This document shows, piece after piece, positions 17,516-26,607 of a stretch of 64,000 nucleotides of DNA. Source of the stretch: Bacteroidales bacterium (GTDB taxonomy: Bacteria; Bacteroidota; Bacteroidia; Bacteroidales; P3). Every line of letters starts with the position of its first letter. Position 1 is the first letter of the stretch. The notes beneath the pieces are model-generated. The model searched no databases. It was not told where the DNA came from and saw only the letters and a list, made by a program, of their open reading frames with translations. Where the stretch lies: positions 42,348 to 106,347 of the forward strand of contig JAGCZH010000017.1 of NCBI GenBank assembly GCA_017960475.1, read 5' to 3'. A program made the position numbers and the translations under genes.

Positions 17516-20290
17516 CTATCTAAACATAAGGTTGATTGACGACGAGATTCCGCCATTCTTTGTATTGCTGTTGCCGTAAGGCGAGACGGTGATGTTGTCG
17601 CTGTTGACGCCGCGAAGAATCAACTGTTTTTTTATCTCGTCGCCGCGAGACTGCGAGAGATTATAGCAAAATGTGTCATTATTGCCGTCGACATGCACGA
17701 TTATTTCTAGTGAGAGGCTGGCATTGTTTTTTAAAAATTGAGCCAGGTTGTCGATCTCTATCATAGAGACTGAAAGCAGGTTGGCGCGGTTGTTTTCGAA
17801 GACGATGCCATCATTATTCAGACTTTGTGAGTTTTTGGAGAGTTGAGTAAGCATGTTGGGAGTGTATGCTTTGGGTGTAATGATGTGTTGGTTGCCCGGG
17901 GTGAAGGCTATGGCAGGGAGATATAGTCCTTCGCAGCGTGGGTAGATGATATAATGTTTATCGCTGTAAAGAGATGTGCTCCATTCCTCTTGGCGTTTTA
18001 TGCTTTGATTGTGATTGATGCTTCGTTGGTTTTCGAGCTCAACAATGTCGAAAACTATGCCTATCTCGCCTGGAGAGACGGTGACTTTGGTCATTGAGCT
18101 GTTGAGTAGGTGATAGGCTGGCACATTGTAGCATCCGTAATGACCGCCGACATCGCTACATAGGGTTAGTGTCGCATCGTCGTTGGATATTGTCAAAGAA
18201 ATTTCATTCTTGCCGCTGTTGACCTCTTTGCCGTAATTGACAGGTTTGGCCCAATGACTCCAGTCGGATGTGTTGTCTCTTGTTGTGTAGTAGATGTCGC
18301 CATAGCCCAGGCCACCGCGGCCGTCGGTGATGAAATAAAGGGTCTTTAGATCGTTGCTTACAACAGGGCTGCATTCCATGTATGGGCTGTTGACGTCGAA
18401 GCCTAGATTAATCGCCTTTTTGCCCCATCCTTTGTCGGTGCGAGGAATGAAATACAGGTCGGAGGCCAATGCTGTGTCGCCATGAAAATAGCTGCCAGAG
18501 GGTTGCAGGTTCTGTCCTCCCGGGCGATCGGAGGCTATCAGTATGCCGCTGCCGTCGGGGACCATGAAGGCGTCGTAGTCGCGGTAAGGACTGTTGACAG
18601 GATAGGGGAGGGTCTCGGTGACCGTCCAACCGCTGTCGCTGGCTTGTGCGACCATGATGTCGCCATTGCGACCTAAAAGCATGTGGCTGTCGTTGTCGTA
18701 AAGACTGTATATTTCGATGCCGGAATTGTCGATATTTGTGAAATGAATGTCGCCGCTACTGCGCCATACGACATTTTTCTTGGTGACGGTTCGGTGGGCT
18801 GCCTGAATGTGGCTGATGCCGCCGACTATTCTATTGAAATAGATTAGTTTGCCATTGGAATGCATTACGGGGTGCATAAAGTCGTAAGGGGGTCGTACCA
18901 CGGTAGTGAGAGTCAGCTGTTTGTCGATGGGTTTCTCCAAAATTTGTCGCAATTCGGCGACTTCCTCGACGCAGTTGTCTTCGAAGCTAAGAGTGAAAAA
19001 CTCAAGGCGTTCCGGTACTTTATTCCATTGCTTGGAGGCTATGATTCCCTGAAGGGTGCGTTGCAGGGCGACAAATGACTCTTTTTTGCCTGTGAGGTGG
19101 TATATTTTTGATGCCCATTGTTTGAATTCTTTTTCATCGAAAGGCATCATGATGTTGATGGAGTCGAATTTCTCTGCTGCTTTGAGTGCGTCGTCCACGG
19201 CCATTTTGTATGGGAAGTCGGGATTTAGCTTGCTGAATTGCTCGACAGGTGCTTTGTTACCCTCTTCAGTGTGCCAGTTGAAATATTTGAGGTAGATGTC
19301 GTTGTAGCTGACATCCAATTTGAATTCGTCGAGGTATATGGAGACGGCTTCCATATCGCGGCGTTCGGTGATAAGCTTTTTCAGTTTTTCTATGGCTTGT
19401 TCAGCCAAAGGACTCTCAGGGTTGTCGTTGGCGAAGTCGGCAAGTTGTCGTGGCGATGTGAGCTCATTGAATTCCTGTTGCAGCAAACCGTCAATCAATT
19501 CCTGAACTTTAGCATGTTGGTCGCTGCCGGGATAGCGTGATAGGAAGTCGCGGTATCCTTTAGGCGATGGATTCTCCATCAGTTTTTTGTATGCTATGGC
19601 ACTTTTGCGGTTTGTGGCCACGTGACGTACTTGGTTGACATCGAGATGGCCAGCCAACAGGGAATCGACCTGGCTTTCACGGGTGGCATGAGCTATGCGT
19701 TTCTCAGCCAGCAATGCCATGTTTTTGGCGGCATCCTCACCTTCAAGTGTTGTGGGATAACTGTTCAGAAAAGTGTGGTATGATTCGAGAGTGTTGGCTT
19801 GTTTGGCAGCGTAATATTTTGTCTGCATACGTTTGCTTTCAACCAGCTGGAGAGTGACAGGGTCGTTTTTGAAAGCCTGGGCGTAGTTGTCGAGTGTCGC
19901 GTCGGAAGGATAGCTCGTATTGTCAAGGTGTCGGCGCGCCTGGCTGGCGATACGGTGCTTTGTCTGTCGTACCAGAACTATTGTTATCTTTTTCTTTATC
20001 AAACGGCTGGCCTCTTTGTATTTCTCTCTATCTTCCAAGACTTCGATATAGCGTGTCTCAGCCGCAGTGATATAATTCATGGCAGTGGGGTAGTCGAGCA
20101 TGGGGTTGAGAGTGTCGGAATAGAAAAGCGCCATTTCCAACATTGTGGCCACATTGGTGGGCTCCTTGAGATAGGATTTATACAATTTGTTGTATTGGTG
20201 AGTGTATTCTTCTTTGTCTTTGCTGTCGTTTTGTGCTGACAAGGCAAAAGTCAAGGACAAAAACACCAATAATAATGTATATCGTTTCAT
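17516..20290 (-). CDS. Large periplasmic OmpA-family protein with TPR-like and beta-propeller regions
   Basis: 924 residues. A signal peptide (MKRYTLLLVFLSLTFALSAQ) is followed by about 430 residues of TPR-like helices. A WD40/PD40-type propeller region (about 460-730) shows repeated blades such as SPVVSNDLKTLYFITDGRGG and DAFMVPDGSGILIASDRPGG. The end is a degenerate OmpA peptidoglycan-binding domain (about 820-924, YNLSQSRGDEIKKQLILRGV with HVDGNND in place of GHTD). The layout recalls PorE/PG1058-like proteins of the type IX secretion system, but the order, size and weak OmpA motif mean this is only a resemblance. It is the last gene after yitT, a glycosyltransferase and a secreted protein. 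Confidence 0.75.
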   Translation of the reverse strand: MKRYTLLLVFLSLTFALSAQNDSKDKEEYTHQYNKLYKSYLKEPTNVATMLEMALFYSDTLNPMLDYPTAMNYITAAETRYIEVLEDREKYKEASRLIKKKITIVLVRQTKHRIASQARRHLDNTSYPSDATLDNYAQAFKNDPVTLQLVESKRMQTKYYAAKQANTLESYHTFLNSYPTTLEGEDAAKNMALLAEKRIAHATRESQVDSLLAGHLDVNQVRHVATNRKSAIAYKKLMENPSPKGYRDFLSRYPGSDQHAKVQELIDGLLQQEFNELTSPRQLADFANDNPESPLAEQAIEKLKKLITERRDMEAVSIYLDEFKLDVSYNDIYLKYFNWHTEEGNKAPVEQFSKLNPDFPYKMAVDDALKAAEKFDSINIMMPFDEKEFKQWASKIYHLTGKKESFVALQRTLQGIIASKQWNKVPERLEFFTLSFEDNCVEEVAELRQILEKPIDKQLTLTTVVRPPYDFMHPVMHSNGKLIYFNRIVGGISHIQAAHRTVTKKNVVWRSSGDIHFTNIDNSGIEIYSLYDNDSHMLLGRNGDIMVAQASDSGWTVTETLPYPVNSPYRDYDAFMVPDGSGILIASDRPGGQNLQPSGSYFHGDTALASDLYFIPRTDKGWGKKAINLGFDVNSPYMECSPVVSNDLKTLYFITDGRGGLGYGDIYYTTRDNTSDWSHWAKPVNYGKEVNSGKNEISLTISNDDATLTLCSDVGGHYGCYNVPAYHLLNSSMTKVTVSPGEIGIVFDIVELENQRSINHNQSIKRQEEWSTSLYSDKHYIIYPRCEGLYLPAIAFTPGNQHIITPKAYTPNMLTQLSKNSQSLNNDGIVFENNRANLLSVSMIEIDNLAQFLKNNASLSLEIIVHVDGNNDTFCYNLSQSRGDEIKKQLILRGVNSDNITVSPYGNSNTKNGGISSSINLMFR

Positions 20291-20373
20291 TGATAGGAGG
20301 TCGCTAGTGTTTCGTGTTCGTGGAATCGTCGTCGTTTGTGTTGAAAAACCACATTATTGTCTTGCAAGAAATG

Positions 20374-20886
20374 TTATTTAGTCACTTTGATGGACTCTAG
20401 AATAGACTGGAACTCTTTGTCGAAATCATCAAAGCGGTCTAATGTGGTTTCTAACCGAATCTCCAGCATTATGTTGCGGTCTTTGATGTAGACCATACGA
20501 AATTCATAGTCTTTACCATCACCGTCGTTGGTATAGGCTCCGAGATAACCTAGACCGTCAAGGAAAGGATATTCCTGAAGGGCCTGGAATCCTTGAACCA
20601 TGAAACGGCTATAAGCCATATCAAAGACTGTTCCTGTGTAGTTTTTGCGGACGTATATGCGCATGAAAGGAATAACAGTGTCGCCGGCATTGTCTACGAC
20701 ATAGTCTTTGGAATAGGAGTAGAGGTAGACATTGGTATTGTCGTTTATTTTGCTTGTCTCTAGATATTTCCATCCACCGTTTGGAAAAGCGAAACTAACT
20801 TTTGTTTCGGGGATTTTTATTTGAGCCGACGCCATTGTGCAGGCGGCAAGCATAACGATGATGGCGAGATTTTTTATTGCTTTCAT
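20374..20886 (-). CDS. Secreted protein of unknown function
   Basis: 170 residues with a signal peptide (MKAIKNLAIIVMLAACTMASA). The mature part is beta-rich with one helix (VFDMAYSRFMVQGFQALQEY) and ends in FDDFDKEFQSILESIKV. The shape is like small PsbP/DcrB-type periplasmic proteins, but no defining motif is seen and I do not assign a family. It is 16 bases after the glycosyltransferase gene and 83 bases before the OmpA-type gene, so probably in one operon with both. Confidence 0.7.
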   Translation of the reverse strand: MKAIKNLAIIVMLAACTMASAQIKIPETKVSFAFPNGGWKYLETSKINDNTNVYLYSYSKDYVVDNAGDTVIPFMRIYVRKNYTGTVFDMAYSRFMVQGFQALQEYPFLDGLGYLGAYTNDGDGKDYEFRMVYIKDRNIMLEIRLETTLDRFDDFDKEFQSILESIKVTK

Positions 20887-20902
20887 TGTCGGAGTTTTTG
20901 TT

Positions 20903-22114
20903 TCAACTCACTATTAACGACTTTTCAATTATTTTATTGTAGAAGTCGACAAGTCGTAGGGAAAGTGTGTTGTTGTCGTATTCTTTCATGGCCAGACAAT
21001 GCGCTTTATCGCCGATCTGTTCCATGAGGCCTGGTGTATTGACACAGCGATTTATTTGATTGAGGAACTCTTCCGGTGTGTTGGCTATGAGAATATCCTC
21101 TCCGTCGGAGAATTTAATACCTTCCGCACCTATAGATGTGGATATTACCGGTTTGCCAACAGACATGGCCTCTATTATTTTTACCCTAATTCCACTGCCT
21201 GCCAGGAGAGGCACAATGTTGATCTGTTTGGAGGACATGAACTCGAAAGCGTCAGGTACTTCTCCTACTACATGGACACCCTCTTGTTTGAGAGAGAGTA
21301 GTGTCTCGGGCATTTTGCGTCCTGCGAGGTAGAGATTGACTTGTGGCAGCTTGCTGTGTATTAGAGGCCATACCTTGTCGAGAAACCAGTTTATGCCGTC
21401 GAGGTTGGGTTGCCAGTCCATGGCTGCGATATGGAAAAGGCTGTAGGGTTCCACATTGGTGTTATTGGCGGGTTTGGGGTCAATGCCGAAGGGACGGACC
21501 ATTATGGGACGGCGGCATCCTTCACGACGGAATATGTCGGCGTCGATATCAGTGACACACACAATGCCGTCAAAGTCATTGACATGCTCCAATTCGTAGG
21601 CTCGTAGCGTCAACGCCAGTTTTTTTATATACCAACGTTTTAGAGGGTTTGAGGTAGAAGCAGCGAGTTTTCGCCATATAAGGTATTCCACATTGTGTGC
21701 CCTCATGACTATTGGTGTTTTTGTATGGCTTCGTATCAGGGGGACGTAAGGAGCTAGAAAGATACTTTCAACCTGGATTATGTCGTAGGTGTCTTTGCTT
21801 AGAACGTCGATGATTTTGTTTGCGAACGCTTTGCTCTCGAAACGTTTCACGTTGTAGGACTCGCCGCAAAGTAGAGACACAGCCGCGTCGATGGGATGAA
21901 TAGAGAGGTCAATGTATTCGGCCTCAAACTGTGTCGCAGACCGATAATCATTGTCCATGGCCTCATACCTCACAGGGTGCTTGTCGCTGCATACAGTAAG
22001 GACTTTTACATTGTGGCCGCCTGCGAGGAGTCCTTTGGTGATACAGTGCATACCCACAGTGCCTCCATCGACTGGGGGAAAAGGGGGTTTGTAACATATC
22101 TGCAGGACCTTCAT
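20903..22114 (-). CDS. Glycosyltransferase, GT4 family
   Basis: 403 residues, two Rossmann halves. The N-terminal acceptor half opens with MKVLQICYKPPFPPVDGGTVGM, whose glycine-rich loop is usual for GT4. The C-terminal donor half has the segment VPLLAGSGIRVKIIEAMSVG with the E-x7-E-like donor motif, followed by KPVISTSIGAEGI. Donor and acceptor sugars cannot be told. It is the only glycosyltransferase in this window and lies in the yitT operon, far from the polysaccharide locus at 35-48 kb. Confidence 0.88.
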   Translation of the reverse strand: MKVLQICYKPPFPPVDGGTVGMHCITKGLLAGGHNVKVLTVCSDKHPVRYEAMDNDYRSATQFEAEYIDLSIHPIDAAVSLLCGESYNVKRFESKAFANKIIDVLSKDTYDIIQVESIFLAPYVPLIRSHTKTPIVMRAHNVEYLIWRKLAASTSNPLKRWYIKKLALTLRAYELEHVNDFDGIVCVTDIDADIFRREGCRRPIMVRPFGIDPKPANNTNVEPYSLFHIAAMDWQPNLDGINWFLDKVWPLIHSKLPQVNLYLAGRKMPETLLSLKQEGVHVVGEVPDAFEFMSSKQINIVPLLAGSGIRVKIIEAMSVGKPVISTSIGAEGIKFSDGEDILIANTPEEFLNQINRCVNTPGLMEQIGDKAHCLAMKEYDNNTLSLRLVDFYNKIIEKSLIVS

Positions 22115-22135
22115 TCCGCGTAGAGAGAAAGGTTG

Positions 22136-23086
22136 TTATTCCTCAGGTAAGGCTTTAAAGCCAAGACCCATGATTTCAGAGCTTTCGATGACGTTGACAA
22201 AAGCGTTGGGGTCGAGAAAGCGAAGGTTGGATTTCAACTTCACTAGGTCGCTTCGGTCGAGGGTGACGTATATCATTCTACGTTCTTGTCCTTGGTAAAG
22301 GCCGACACCAGGGAAACAGGTGCCGCCACGCTTCAGGTCATTAAGGATGAAGCCTTTCACGTCCTCAATCTTGTCGGTGATAATGAATACTGTTTTGAAT
22401 GTTGAAAAACCTTCTACGATGACATCGATGATTTTGCCTTCGATATAGATGAGGAGTATAGAGTATATCGGGAGACGGATGTTGCCGATGACGAGGGTGG
22501 AGAGTGAAATAAGGCTGTCGACAATGATGACCAGAGTGCCGAGAGAAATCTTGGTGTATTTGTGGATAATCATGGAGATGATATCGCTACCGCCCGAGGT
22601 GGCGCCAGCACGGAAGATAACGCCAATAGCGATGCCGTAGACAATACCAGAGACGATGGTGTTGAGGAAGAAGTCGGGGGAGAAAAACACCTCCTTGCCG
22701 TTGTCAATGAAGGAAAGCATGGTGGAAGAGCCTTCGCTGGCAAAAACTCCATCGTAGATAAGTGGAGCATATCCCCAAGTGATTTCAAGGATGTATGTGA
22801 AAATAGGGATGAGAATGACAGATACAATTGTTTTCACACCGAAGCGGGGACCGAGAATGATGGTGCCTATGATGAGAAGAGGGATATCCATGCAGATACC
22901 GGCCAGGGAGATTTTCCAACCCCAAAGGGCGTTGAAAACGTTGGCGAGACCGTAAACACCGCCAGGAGCAAGATGGTAAGGATTGACAAACATAACGTCG
23001 CCTACAGCAAAAACGGCACTGCCTAATGCTACAAGCAGATAAGAGATAATTTCTTCTTTTAGATTTATTTTTTTTGTCTTACTCAT
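22136..23086 (-). CDS. YitT family membrane protein (DUF161/DUF2179)
   Basis: 316 residues. About five to six transmembrane helices (roughly 12-200) with the family motif NPYHLAPGGVYGLANV and a second glycine-rich repeat FRAGATSGGSDIISMII. A soluble C-terminal DUF2179 domain (about 225-310) contains FIITDKIEDVKGFILNDL and RGGTCFPGVGLY. The family's substrate is not known to me. First gene of the minus-strand operon that continues with the GT4 gene (21-base gap). Confidence 0.92.
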   Translation of the reverse strand: MSKTKKINLKEEIISYLLVALGSAVFAVGDVMFVNPYHLAPGGVYGLANVFNALWGWKISLAGICMDIPLLIIGTIILGPRFGVKTIVSVILIPIFTYILEITWGYAPLIYDGVFASEGSSTMLSFIDNGKEVFFSPDFFLNTIVSGIVYGIAIGVIFRAGATSGGSDIISMIIHKYTKISLGTLVIIVDSLISLSTLVIGNIRLPIYSILLIYIEGKIIDVIVEGFSTFKTVFIITDKIEDVKGFILNDLKRGGTCFPGVGLYQGQERRMIYVTLDRSDLVKLKSNLRFLDPNAFVNVIESSEIMGLGFKALPEE

Positions 23087-23144
23087 GTTTATAGTATTGT
23101 AATATAGTTATTTATAAGAGTATTGATTTCCTTTTTTCGGTTTG

Positions 23145-23152
23145 CAAATTTA
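23145..23152 (-). promoter_or_regulatory. Promoter -7 box for the yitT operon
   Basis: The minus strand reads TAAATTTG, matching TAnnTTTG, about 59 bases before the yitT start. It would serve yitT, the GT4 gene, the secreted protein and the OmpA-type gene. Confidence 0.5.
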
Positions 23153-23409
23153 CACTAAAAATATTAAAAAATAGAGACATAGGTGAAAACTTTTGGCACA
23201 AAGGACAAAAAAACGCTGGATAGATTATCTAAATAAGAGTATTGGCGTAATATAAATTAATGATAATGATAGATTTGTCATATATGAAAGACGGAATGAC
23301 AATTGAATGTCAAGAACGGATTGATCACAGTGTTTGATTTCGAAGTGTTACACAATATAAAAGTCCTTGTTTCGTTAACAAGTCGGAAATTTTATTGTAT
23401 ACTGAATAT
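23153..23409 (+). other. A/T-rich divergent spacer before the lipoprotein gene
   Basis: The stretch between yitT and the lipoprotein at 23410 (323 bases in all) is A/T-rich. Apart from the yitT -7 box no consensus promoter, hairpin or repeat stands out; the plus-strand promoter for the lipoprotein was not recognised. Confidence 0.5.
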
Positions 23410-24252
23410 ATGAAGTTTAAAAGAGTACTCGTTGTCTGTTTCTTTTCTTTGATAGCGTTTGTCGGCTGTAAGAGTGATTTGTATATAGCGGGCTCATATC
23501 TGAGTAAGTTCGAGCGTGCTAAAGACAACGCTACAGAACAAATATTCGTGAAATTGCCGGCGAGTGTTATGCACACTAACAGCTCTCTCAATGAAATCGC
23601 GGGATTTATGTTTATGTCTGAACATGAACAGGATTCCATTATTCAGTCAAAAACGGCAATTCTTGACAAAATTGACGATAGTATTTTCATTGCCCAATTC
23701 TCTGAAATGTTTCTCTTTGTTTTGAGTCGCACTCATATTCCTGTGGTTGTGGTCCCCTCGTCATCATTGCTGCCACGAGCAGACAGCAATCACATTGTTG
23801 TTGACTTTGTACAAATGGAAGCAGAGGAATATCTTAAACCCGAGTCGAGTGGTTTTGAGACCCGACGTGGCTCGAAATTTTCCTATGACTATTTGCTACG
23901 CCATTTCTCATTGGGGGTATGGCTTAGGTTTGACAATGACGATTCGGCGCAGGTATTTTACAAGGACGGTGGAGTCGATGACGAATTCCATGGCACTGTG
24001 ACTTCTTTGAAAGGAGACAAGGCGAGTATGCGAACCTCGTTCGATCGTATTGATGTCAACGATGCCTATCGCTTGGCCCGTGATATGGGATACCAATGCG
24101 CAACCCTTATGGTTGAAAGAATGCTAGTGGACCATGTGCGAGAAAAGAAGGGCGCCAATGATTTCTATTTCCTATATAACCCATCCTACAACACCATAGA
24201 AGATGTGGTGCCATATGACGAGGGCATTAAATGGCAGTTTGAGAAATTGTAG
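23410..24252 (+). CDS. Lipoprotein of unknown function
   Basis: 280 residues from ATG at 23410 (MKFKRVLVVCFFSLIAFVGC), five codons inside the open frame. The N-terminus is a lipoprotein signal with lipobox AFVGC. The mature part has no motif I recognise; it contains a stretch typical of a folded globular domain (SSGFETRRGSKFSYDYLLRH, then LGVWLRFDNDDSAQ) and ends with a conserved-looking YNTIEDVVPYDEGIKWQFEKL. It is transcribed alone, between the divergent yitT operon and convergent birA. Membrane location is inferred. Confidence 0.72.
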   Translation: MKFKRVLVVCFFSLIAFVGCKSDLYIAGSYLSKFERAKDNATEQIFVKLPASVMHTNSSLNEIAGFMFMSEHEQDSIIQSKTAILDKIDDSIFIAQFSEMFLFVLSRTHIPVVVVPSSSLLPRADSNHIVVDFVQMEAEEYLKPESSGFETRRGSKFSYDYLLRHFSLGVWLRFDNDDSAQVFYKDGGVDDEFHGTVTSLKGDKASMRTSFDRIDVNDAYRLARDMGYQCATLMVERMLVDHVREKKGANDFYFLYNPSYNTIEDVVPYDEGIKWQFEKL

Positions 24253-24285
24253 GGACTGGGATTAGGTTCATGGTGGTTGTGGGGA

Positions 24286-25008
24286 TTACAAGAACACCAC
24301 CTCTTTCAGATCGCATGTAACCTCTGTCCCGTTGTGTTCGAGACGAAGATGTCCGAATTGGTCAACACCTATTATTGTGGTTTCTATTTCTTCTCCCTTG
24401 TACCTGTATTTTGCTGGTTTGTTAAGCCTGTATAGCCTGTCCAGATACTTTTTCTTAACAGTCTCGGCATCCTCTTTCAGAATGCTATAGAAATGCTGTA
24501 ATTTGATTAACAATAGTTCAAGGACTTTGTCTGTGTCGAAGTCCTTGTCAGCGATTAGCTTTAATGATGTGGGGTTGGGTATCCATTGGGGGAAAACAGT
24601 TTGGTTAACATTGAGCCCTATACCACATATCGACTGGGACAGGTGTCCATTGCTTATGCTGTTGCTGGTAAGAATACCGCATATTTTTTTGCCGTCGACA
24701 TAAATGTCATTAGGCCATTTTATCTTTGTCGTGTTATTGCCGCAATAGTGGTCGACGGTTTCTGTCACAGCCAGTGCTAAGCACATGGTTAAATAATACT
24801 GGTCGGCTGTGGCTATAAAAGAGGGTTTTAGGATGACGCTGAAGGTGAGGTTTTTGTGCGCCTCACTAGACCAAACATTGCCTCTTTGTCCAATGCCGGA
24901 GAGCTGTTCCTCAGTACAGACAACAGTGAACTCCTCGAGGCTTTTAGGGTCGAGGAGTTCACAATATTTGTTTGTTGATTCTAGACTGTCGAAATGAAGA
25001 ATTTTCAT
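24286..25008 (-). CDS. birA: Biotin--[acetyl-CoA-carboxylase] ligase (BirA, no DNA-binding domain)
   Basis: 240 residues starting MKILHFDSLESTNKYC, the usual BirA ligase opening with the STN motif. The biotin-binding loop is GIGQRGNVWSS (a variant of GRGRRGR.W), followed by KWPNDIYVDGKKICGIL and IGLNVNQ. It transfers biotin to carboxyl carrier proteins. There is no N-terminal helix-turn-helix, so it is a ligase only. The start codon overlaps the frr stop as TAATG, indicating translational coupling in a pyrH-frr-birA operon. An upstream in-frame start within frr is less likely. Confidence 0.92.
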   Translation of the reverse strand: MKILHFDSLESTNKYCELLDPKSLEEFTVVCTEEQLSGIGQRGNVWSSEAHKNLTFSVILKPSFIATADQYYLTMCLALAVTETVDHYCGNNTTKIKWPNDIYVDGKKICGILTSNSISNGHLSQSICGIGLNVNQTVFPQWIPNPTSLKLIADKDFDTDKVLELLLIKLQHFYSILKEDAETVKKKYLDRLYRLNKPAKYRYKGEEIETTIIGVDQFGHLRLEHNGTEVTCDLKEVVFL

Positions 25009-25571
25009 TAAACCGTCATTATCTCTTTCTCTTTGGCGGCAAATATTTTGTCGCATTCACCGATATATTTGTCGGTGACGTCCTGAATCTCTTTTTCGAC
25101 TTGTTTCACTTCGTCTTCGGGGACAGACTTATCTTTGAGTTTTTTCACTTTGTCCATAACGTTGCGGCGAGCGTTGCGGATGTTTACCTTGCTGTTCTCG
25201 ACTTCTGTTTTTGCTGCTTTAGTGAGTTCTTTGCGTCGTTCCTCTGTCAGAGGAGGGACCACAATGCGCAGGATGTCGCCCTCGTGGCGAGGGGTGAATC
25301 CAAGATTGGCGTCGAGGATGGCTTTGTTAATAGCTCCGATAATTGTTTTGTCCCATGGCTGGATGATAATGTTGCGGGGGTCGGGAGTGCTGATGTTTGC
25401 GGCCTGGCTGATTTCGGTGGGGGTTCCGTAATAGTCAATTTTCACTCCGTCGAGCATGCCGGGATTGGCTTTGCCTGCGCGTATCTTTGCCAGTTCTTTC
25501 TCGAGAAAGTTGATGGCGCTGTGCATACTTTGGTTAGCTTCGTCAATGCAAGCTTTTGATAGGTCATTCAT
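25008..25571 (-). CDS. frr: Ribosome recycling factor
   Basis: 187 residues, the normal length. It splits the post-termination ribosome with EF-G. Conserved features: MHSAINFLEKELAKIRAGKANPGMLDGV at the start, PWDKTIIGAINKAI in the middle and LTEERRKELTKAAK in the three-helix bundle. It follows pyrH after 45 bases, a widespread bacterial gene order, and overlaps birA by one base. Confidence 0.97.
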   Translation of the reverse strand: MNDLSKACIDEANQSMHSAINFLEKELAKIRAGKANPGMLDGVKIDYYGTPTEISQAANISTPDPRNIIIQPWDKTIIGAINKAILDANLGFTPRHEGDILRIVVPPLTEERRKELTKAAKTEVENSKVNIRNARRNVMDKVKKLKDKSVPEDEVKQVEKEIQDVTDKYIGECDKIFAAKEKEIMTV

Positions 25572-25616
25572 GAATGATAGATATTATATTGTTATTAATT
25601 AATTCGTTGCATGAGT

Positions 25617-26324
25617 TTATTTGTGGACTTCTGTTCCTATGTTTTCACCACTCACGGCTTTCAGCAGGTTGCCAGGGTTGTTCATGTCGAAGACATAGAT
25701 GGGAAGGTTGTTCTCTTCGCATAGTGCAAAGGCTGTGAGATCCATGACTTTGAGTTTTTTTGCCATTGCTTCCTGGAATGTCAACTCTTCATATTTCTTT
25801 GCTGTGGGATCTTTTTCGGGGTCGGCTGTGTAAACACCATCTACCCGAGTGCCTTTAAGTATAGCGTCGGCTTTGATTTCCACAGCTCTCAGAGCCGAAG
25901 CGGTGTCGGTTGTGAAGAAGGGGTTGCCGCTGCCACCGCCAATGATAACTACTCTGCCGTTTTGCATTGCCTCAATAGCTCGGCGACGACTCATCTCTTT
26001 GCAAATGGGCTCAATAGCGAGACCACTAAGGAGCTCGGTTTTAAGTCCTTGTTTTTCGAGCTCGGCCTGTAGCGCCATGCTGTTAATCAGAGTGGCAAGC
26101 ATGCCCATATAGTCACCTTGTACACGGTCCATGCCTTTTGCGGCTCCGCTCAGACCCCGGAAGATGTTGCCGCCACCTATAACAATGGCTACTTCTACAT
26201 TTTGAGCCACGGCTTGGCGTATATCGTTGGCATATTGCTCAAGCATTGAGGGGTCTATGCCGTAACTTTGACTGCCCATGAGCGATTCTCCGCTCAATTT
26301 CAAAAGAACTCGATTGTATTTCAT
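25617..26324 (-). CDS. pyrH: UMP kinase
   Basis: 235 residues of the amino-acid-kinase fold that phosphorylates UMP to UDP. Hallmarks: KLSGESLMG at the N-terminus, VIGGGNIFRG, the DYMGMLATLINSMALQ segment and the nucleotide site GTRVDGVYTADPEKDP. It heads pyrH-frr-birA. The 283-base upstream spacer is A/T-rich and shows no full TAnnTTTG box on the minus strand. Confidence 0.97.
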   Translation of the reverse strand: MKYNRVLLKLSGESLMGSQSYGIDPSMLEQYANDIRQAVAQNVEVAIVIGGGNIFRGLSGAAKGMDRVQGDYMGMLATLINSMALQAELEKQGLKTELLSGLAIEPICKEMSRRRAIEAMQNGRVVIIGGGSGNPFFTTDTASALRAVEIKADAILKGTRVDGVYTADPEKDPTAKKYEELTFQEAMAKKLKVMDLTAFALCEENNLPIYVFDMNNPGNLLKAVSGENIGTEVHK

Positions 26325-26607
26325 TGTGCTTGGAATGTCTTTTTTATACCGTATAGGTTGATTTATAATTAATTATTATAGTTTTACCGTCAAATATTTT
26401 AACAACGAAAATATAAAAATAATCTAATCTGTGCAAGCCTTCATTTGTTTTTAGTATTGTTTAAAGTATAACGTTTAAGGTTTTAAGATGTCTCTTGGTT
26501 AATAGTCAATATCTTACATGCCAATATCGTTACAACTTATTTTTTTTATCATTGCTTATTGTGTTTTTTGTAATAATGGACATACACATTTCCCGAATCA
26601 AGTGTTG
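26325..26607. other. A/T-rich spacer between comF and pyrH
   Basis: 283 bases with no open reading frame of note, no clear promoter consensus and no strong hairpin. It should contain the pyrH promoter and the end of the pssA-queA-comF transcript. Confidence 0.4.

Noticed and set aside
23325..23639. 104-codon minus-strand frame over the lipoprotein start
   Set aside because: Antisense to the lipoprotein signal sequence and without domain support.
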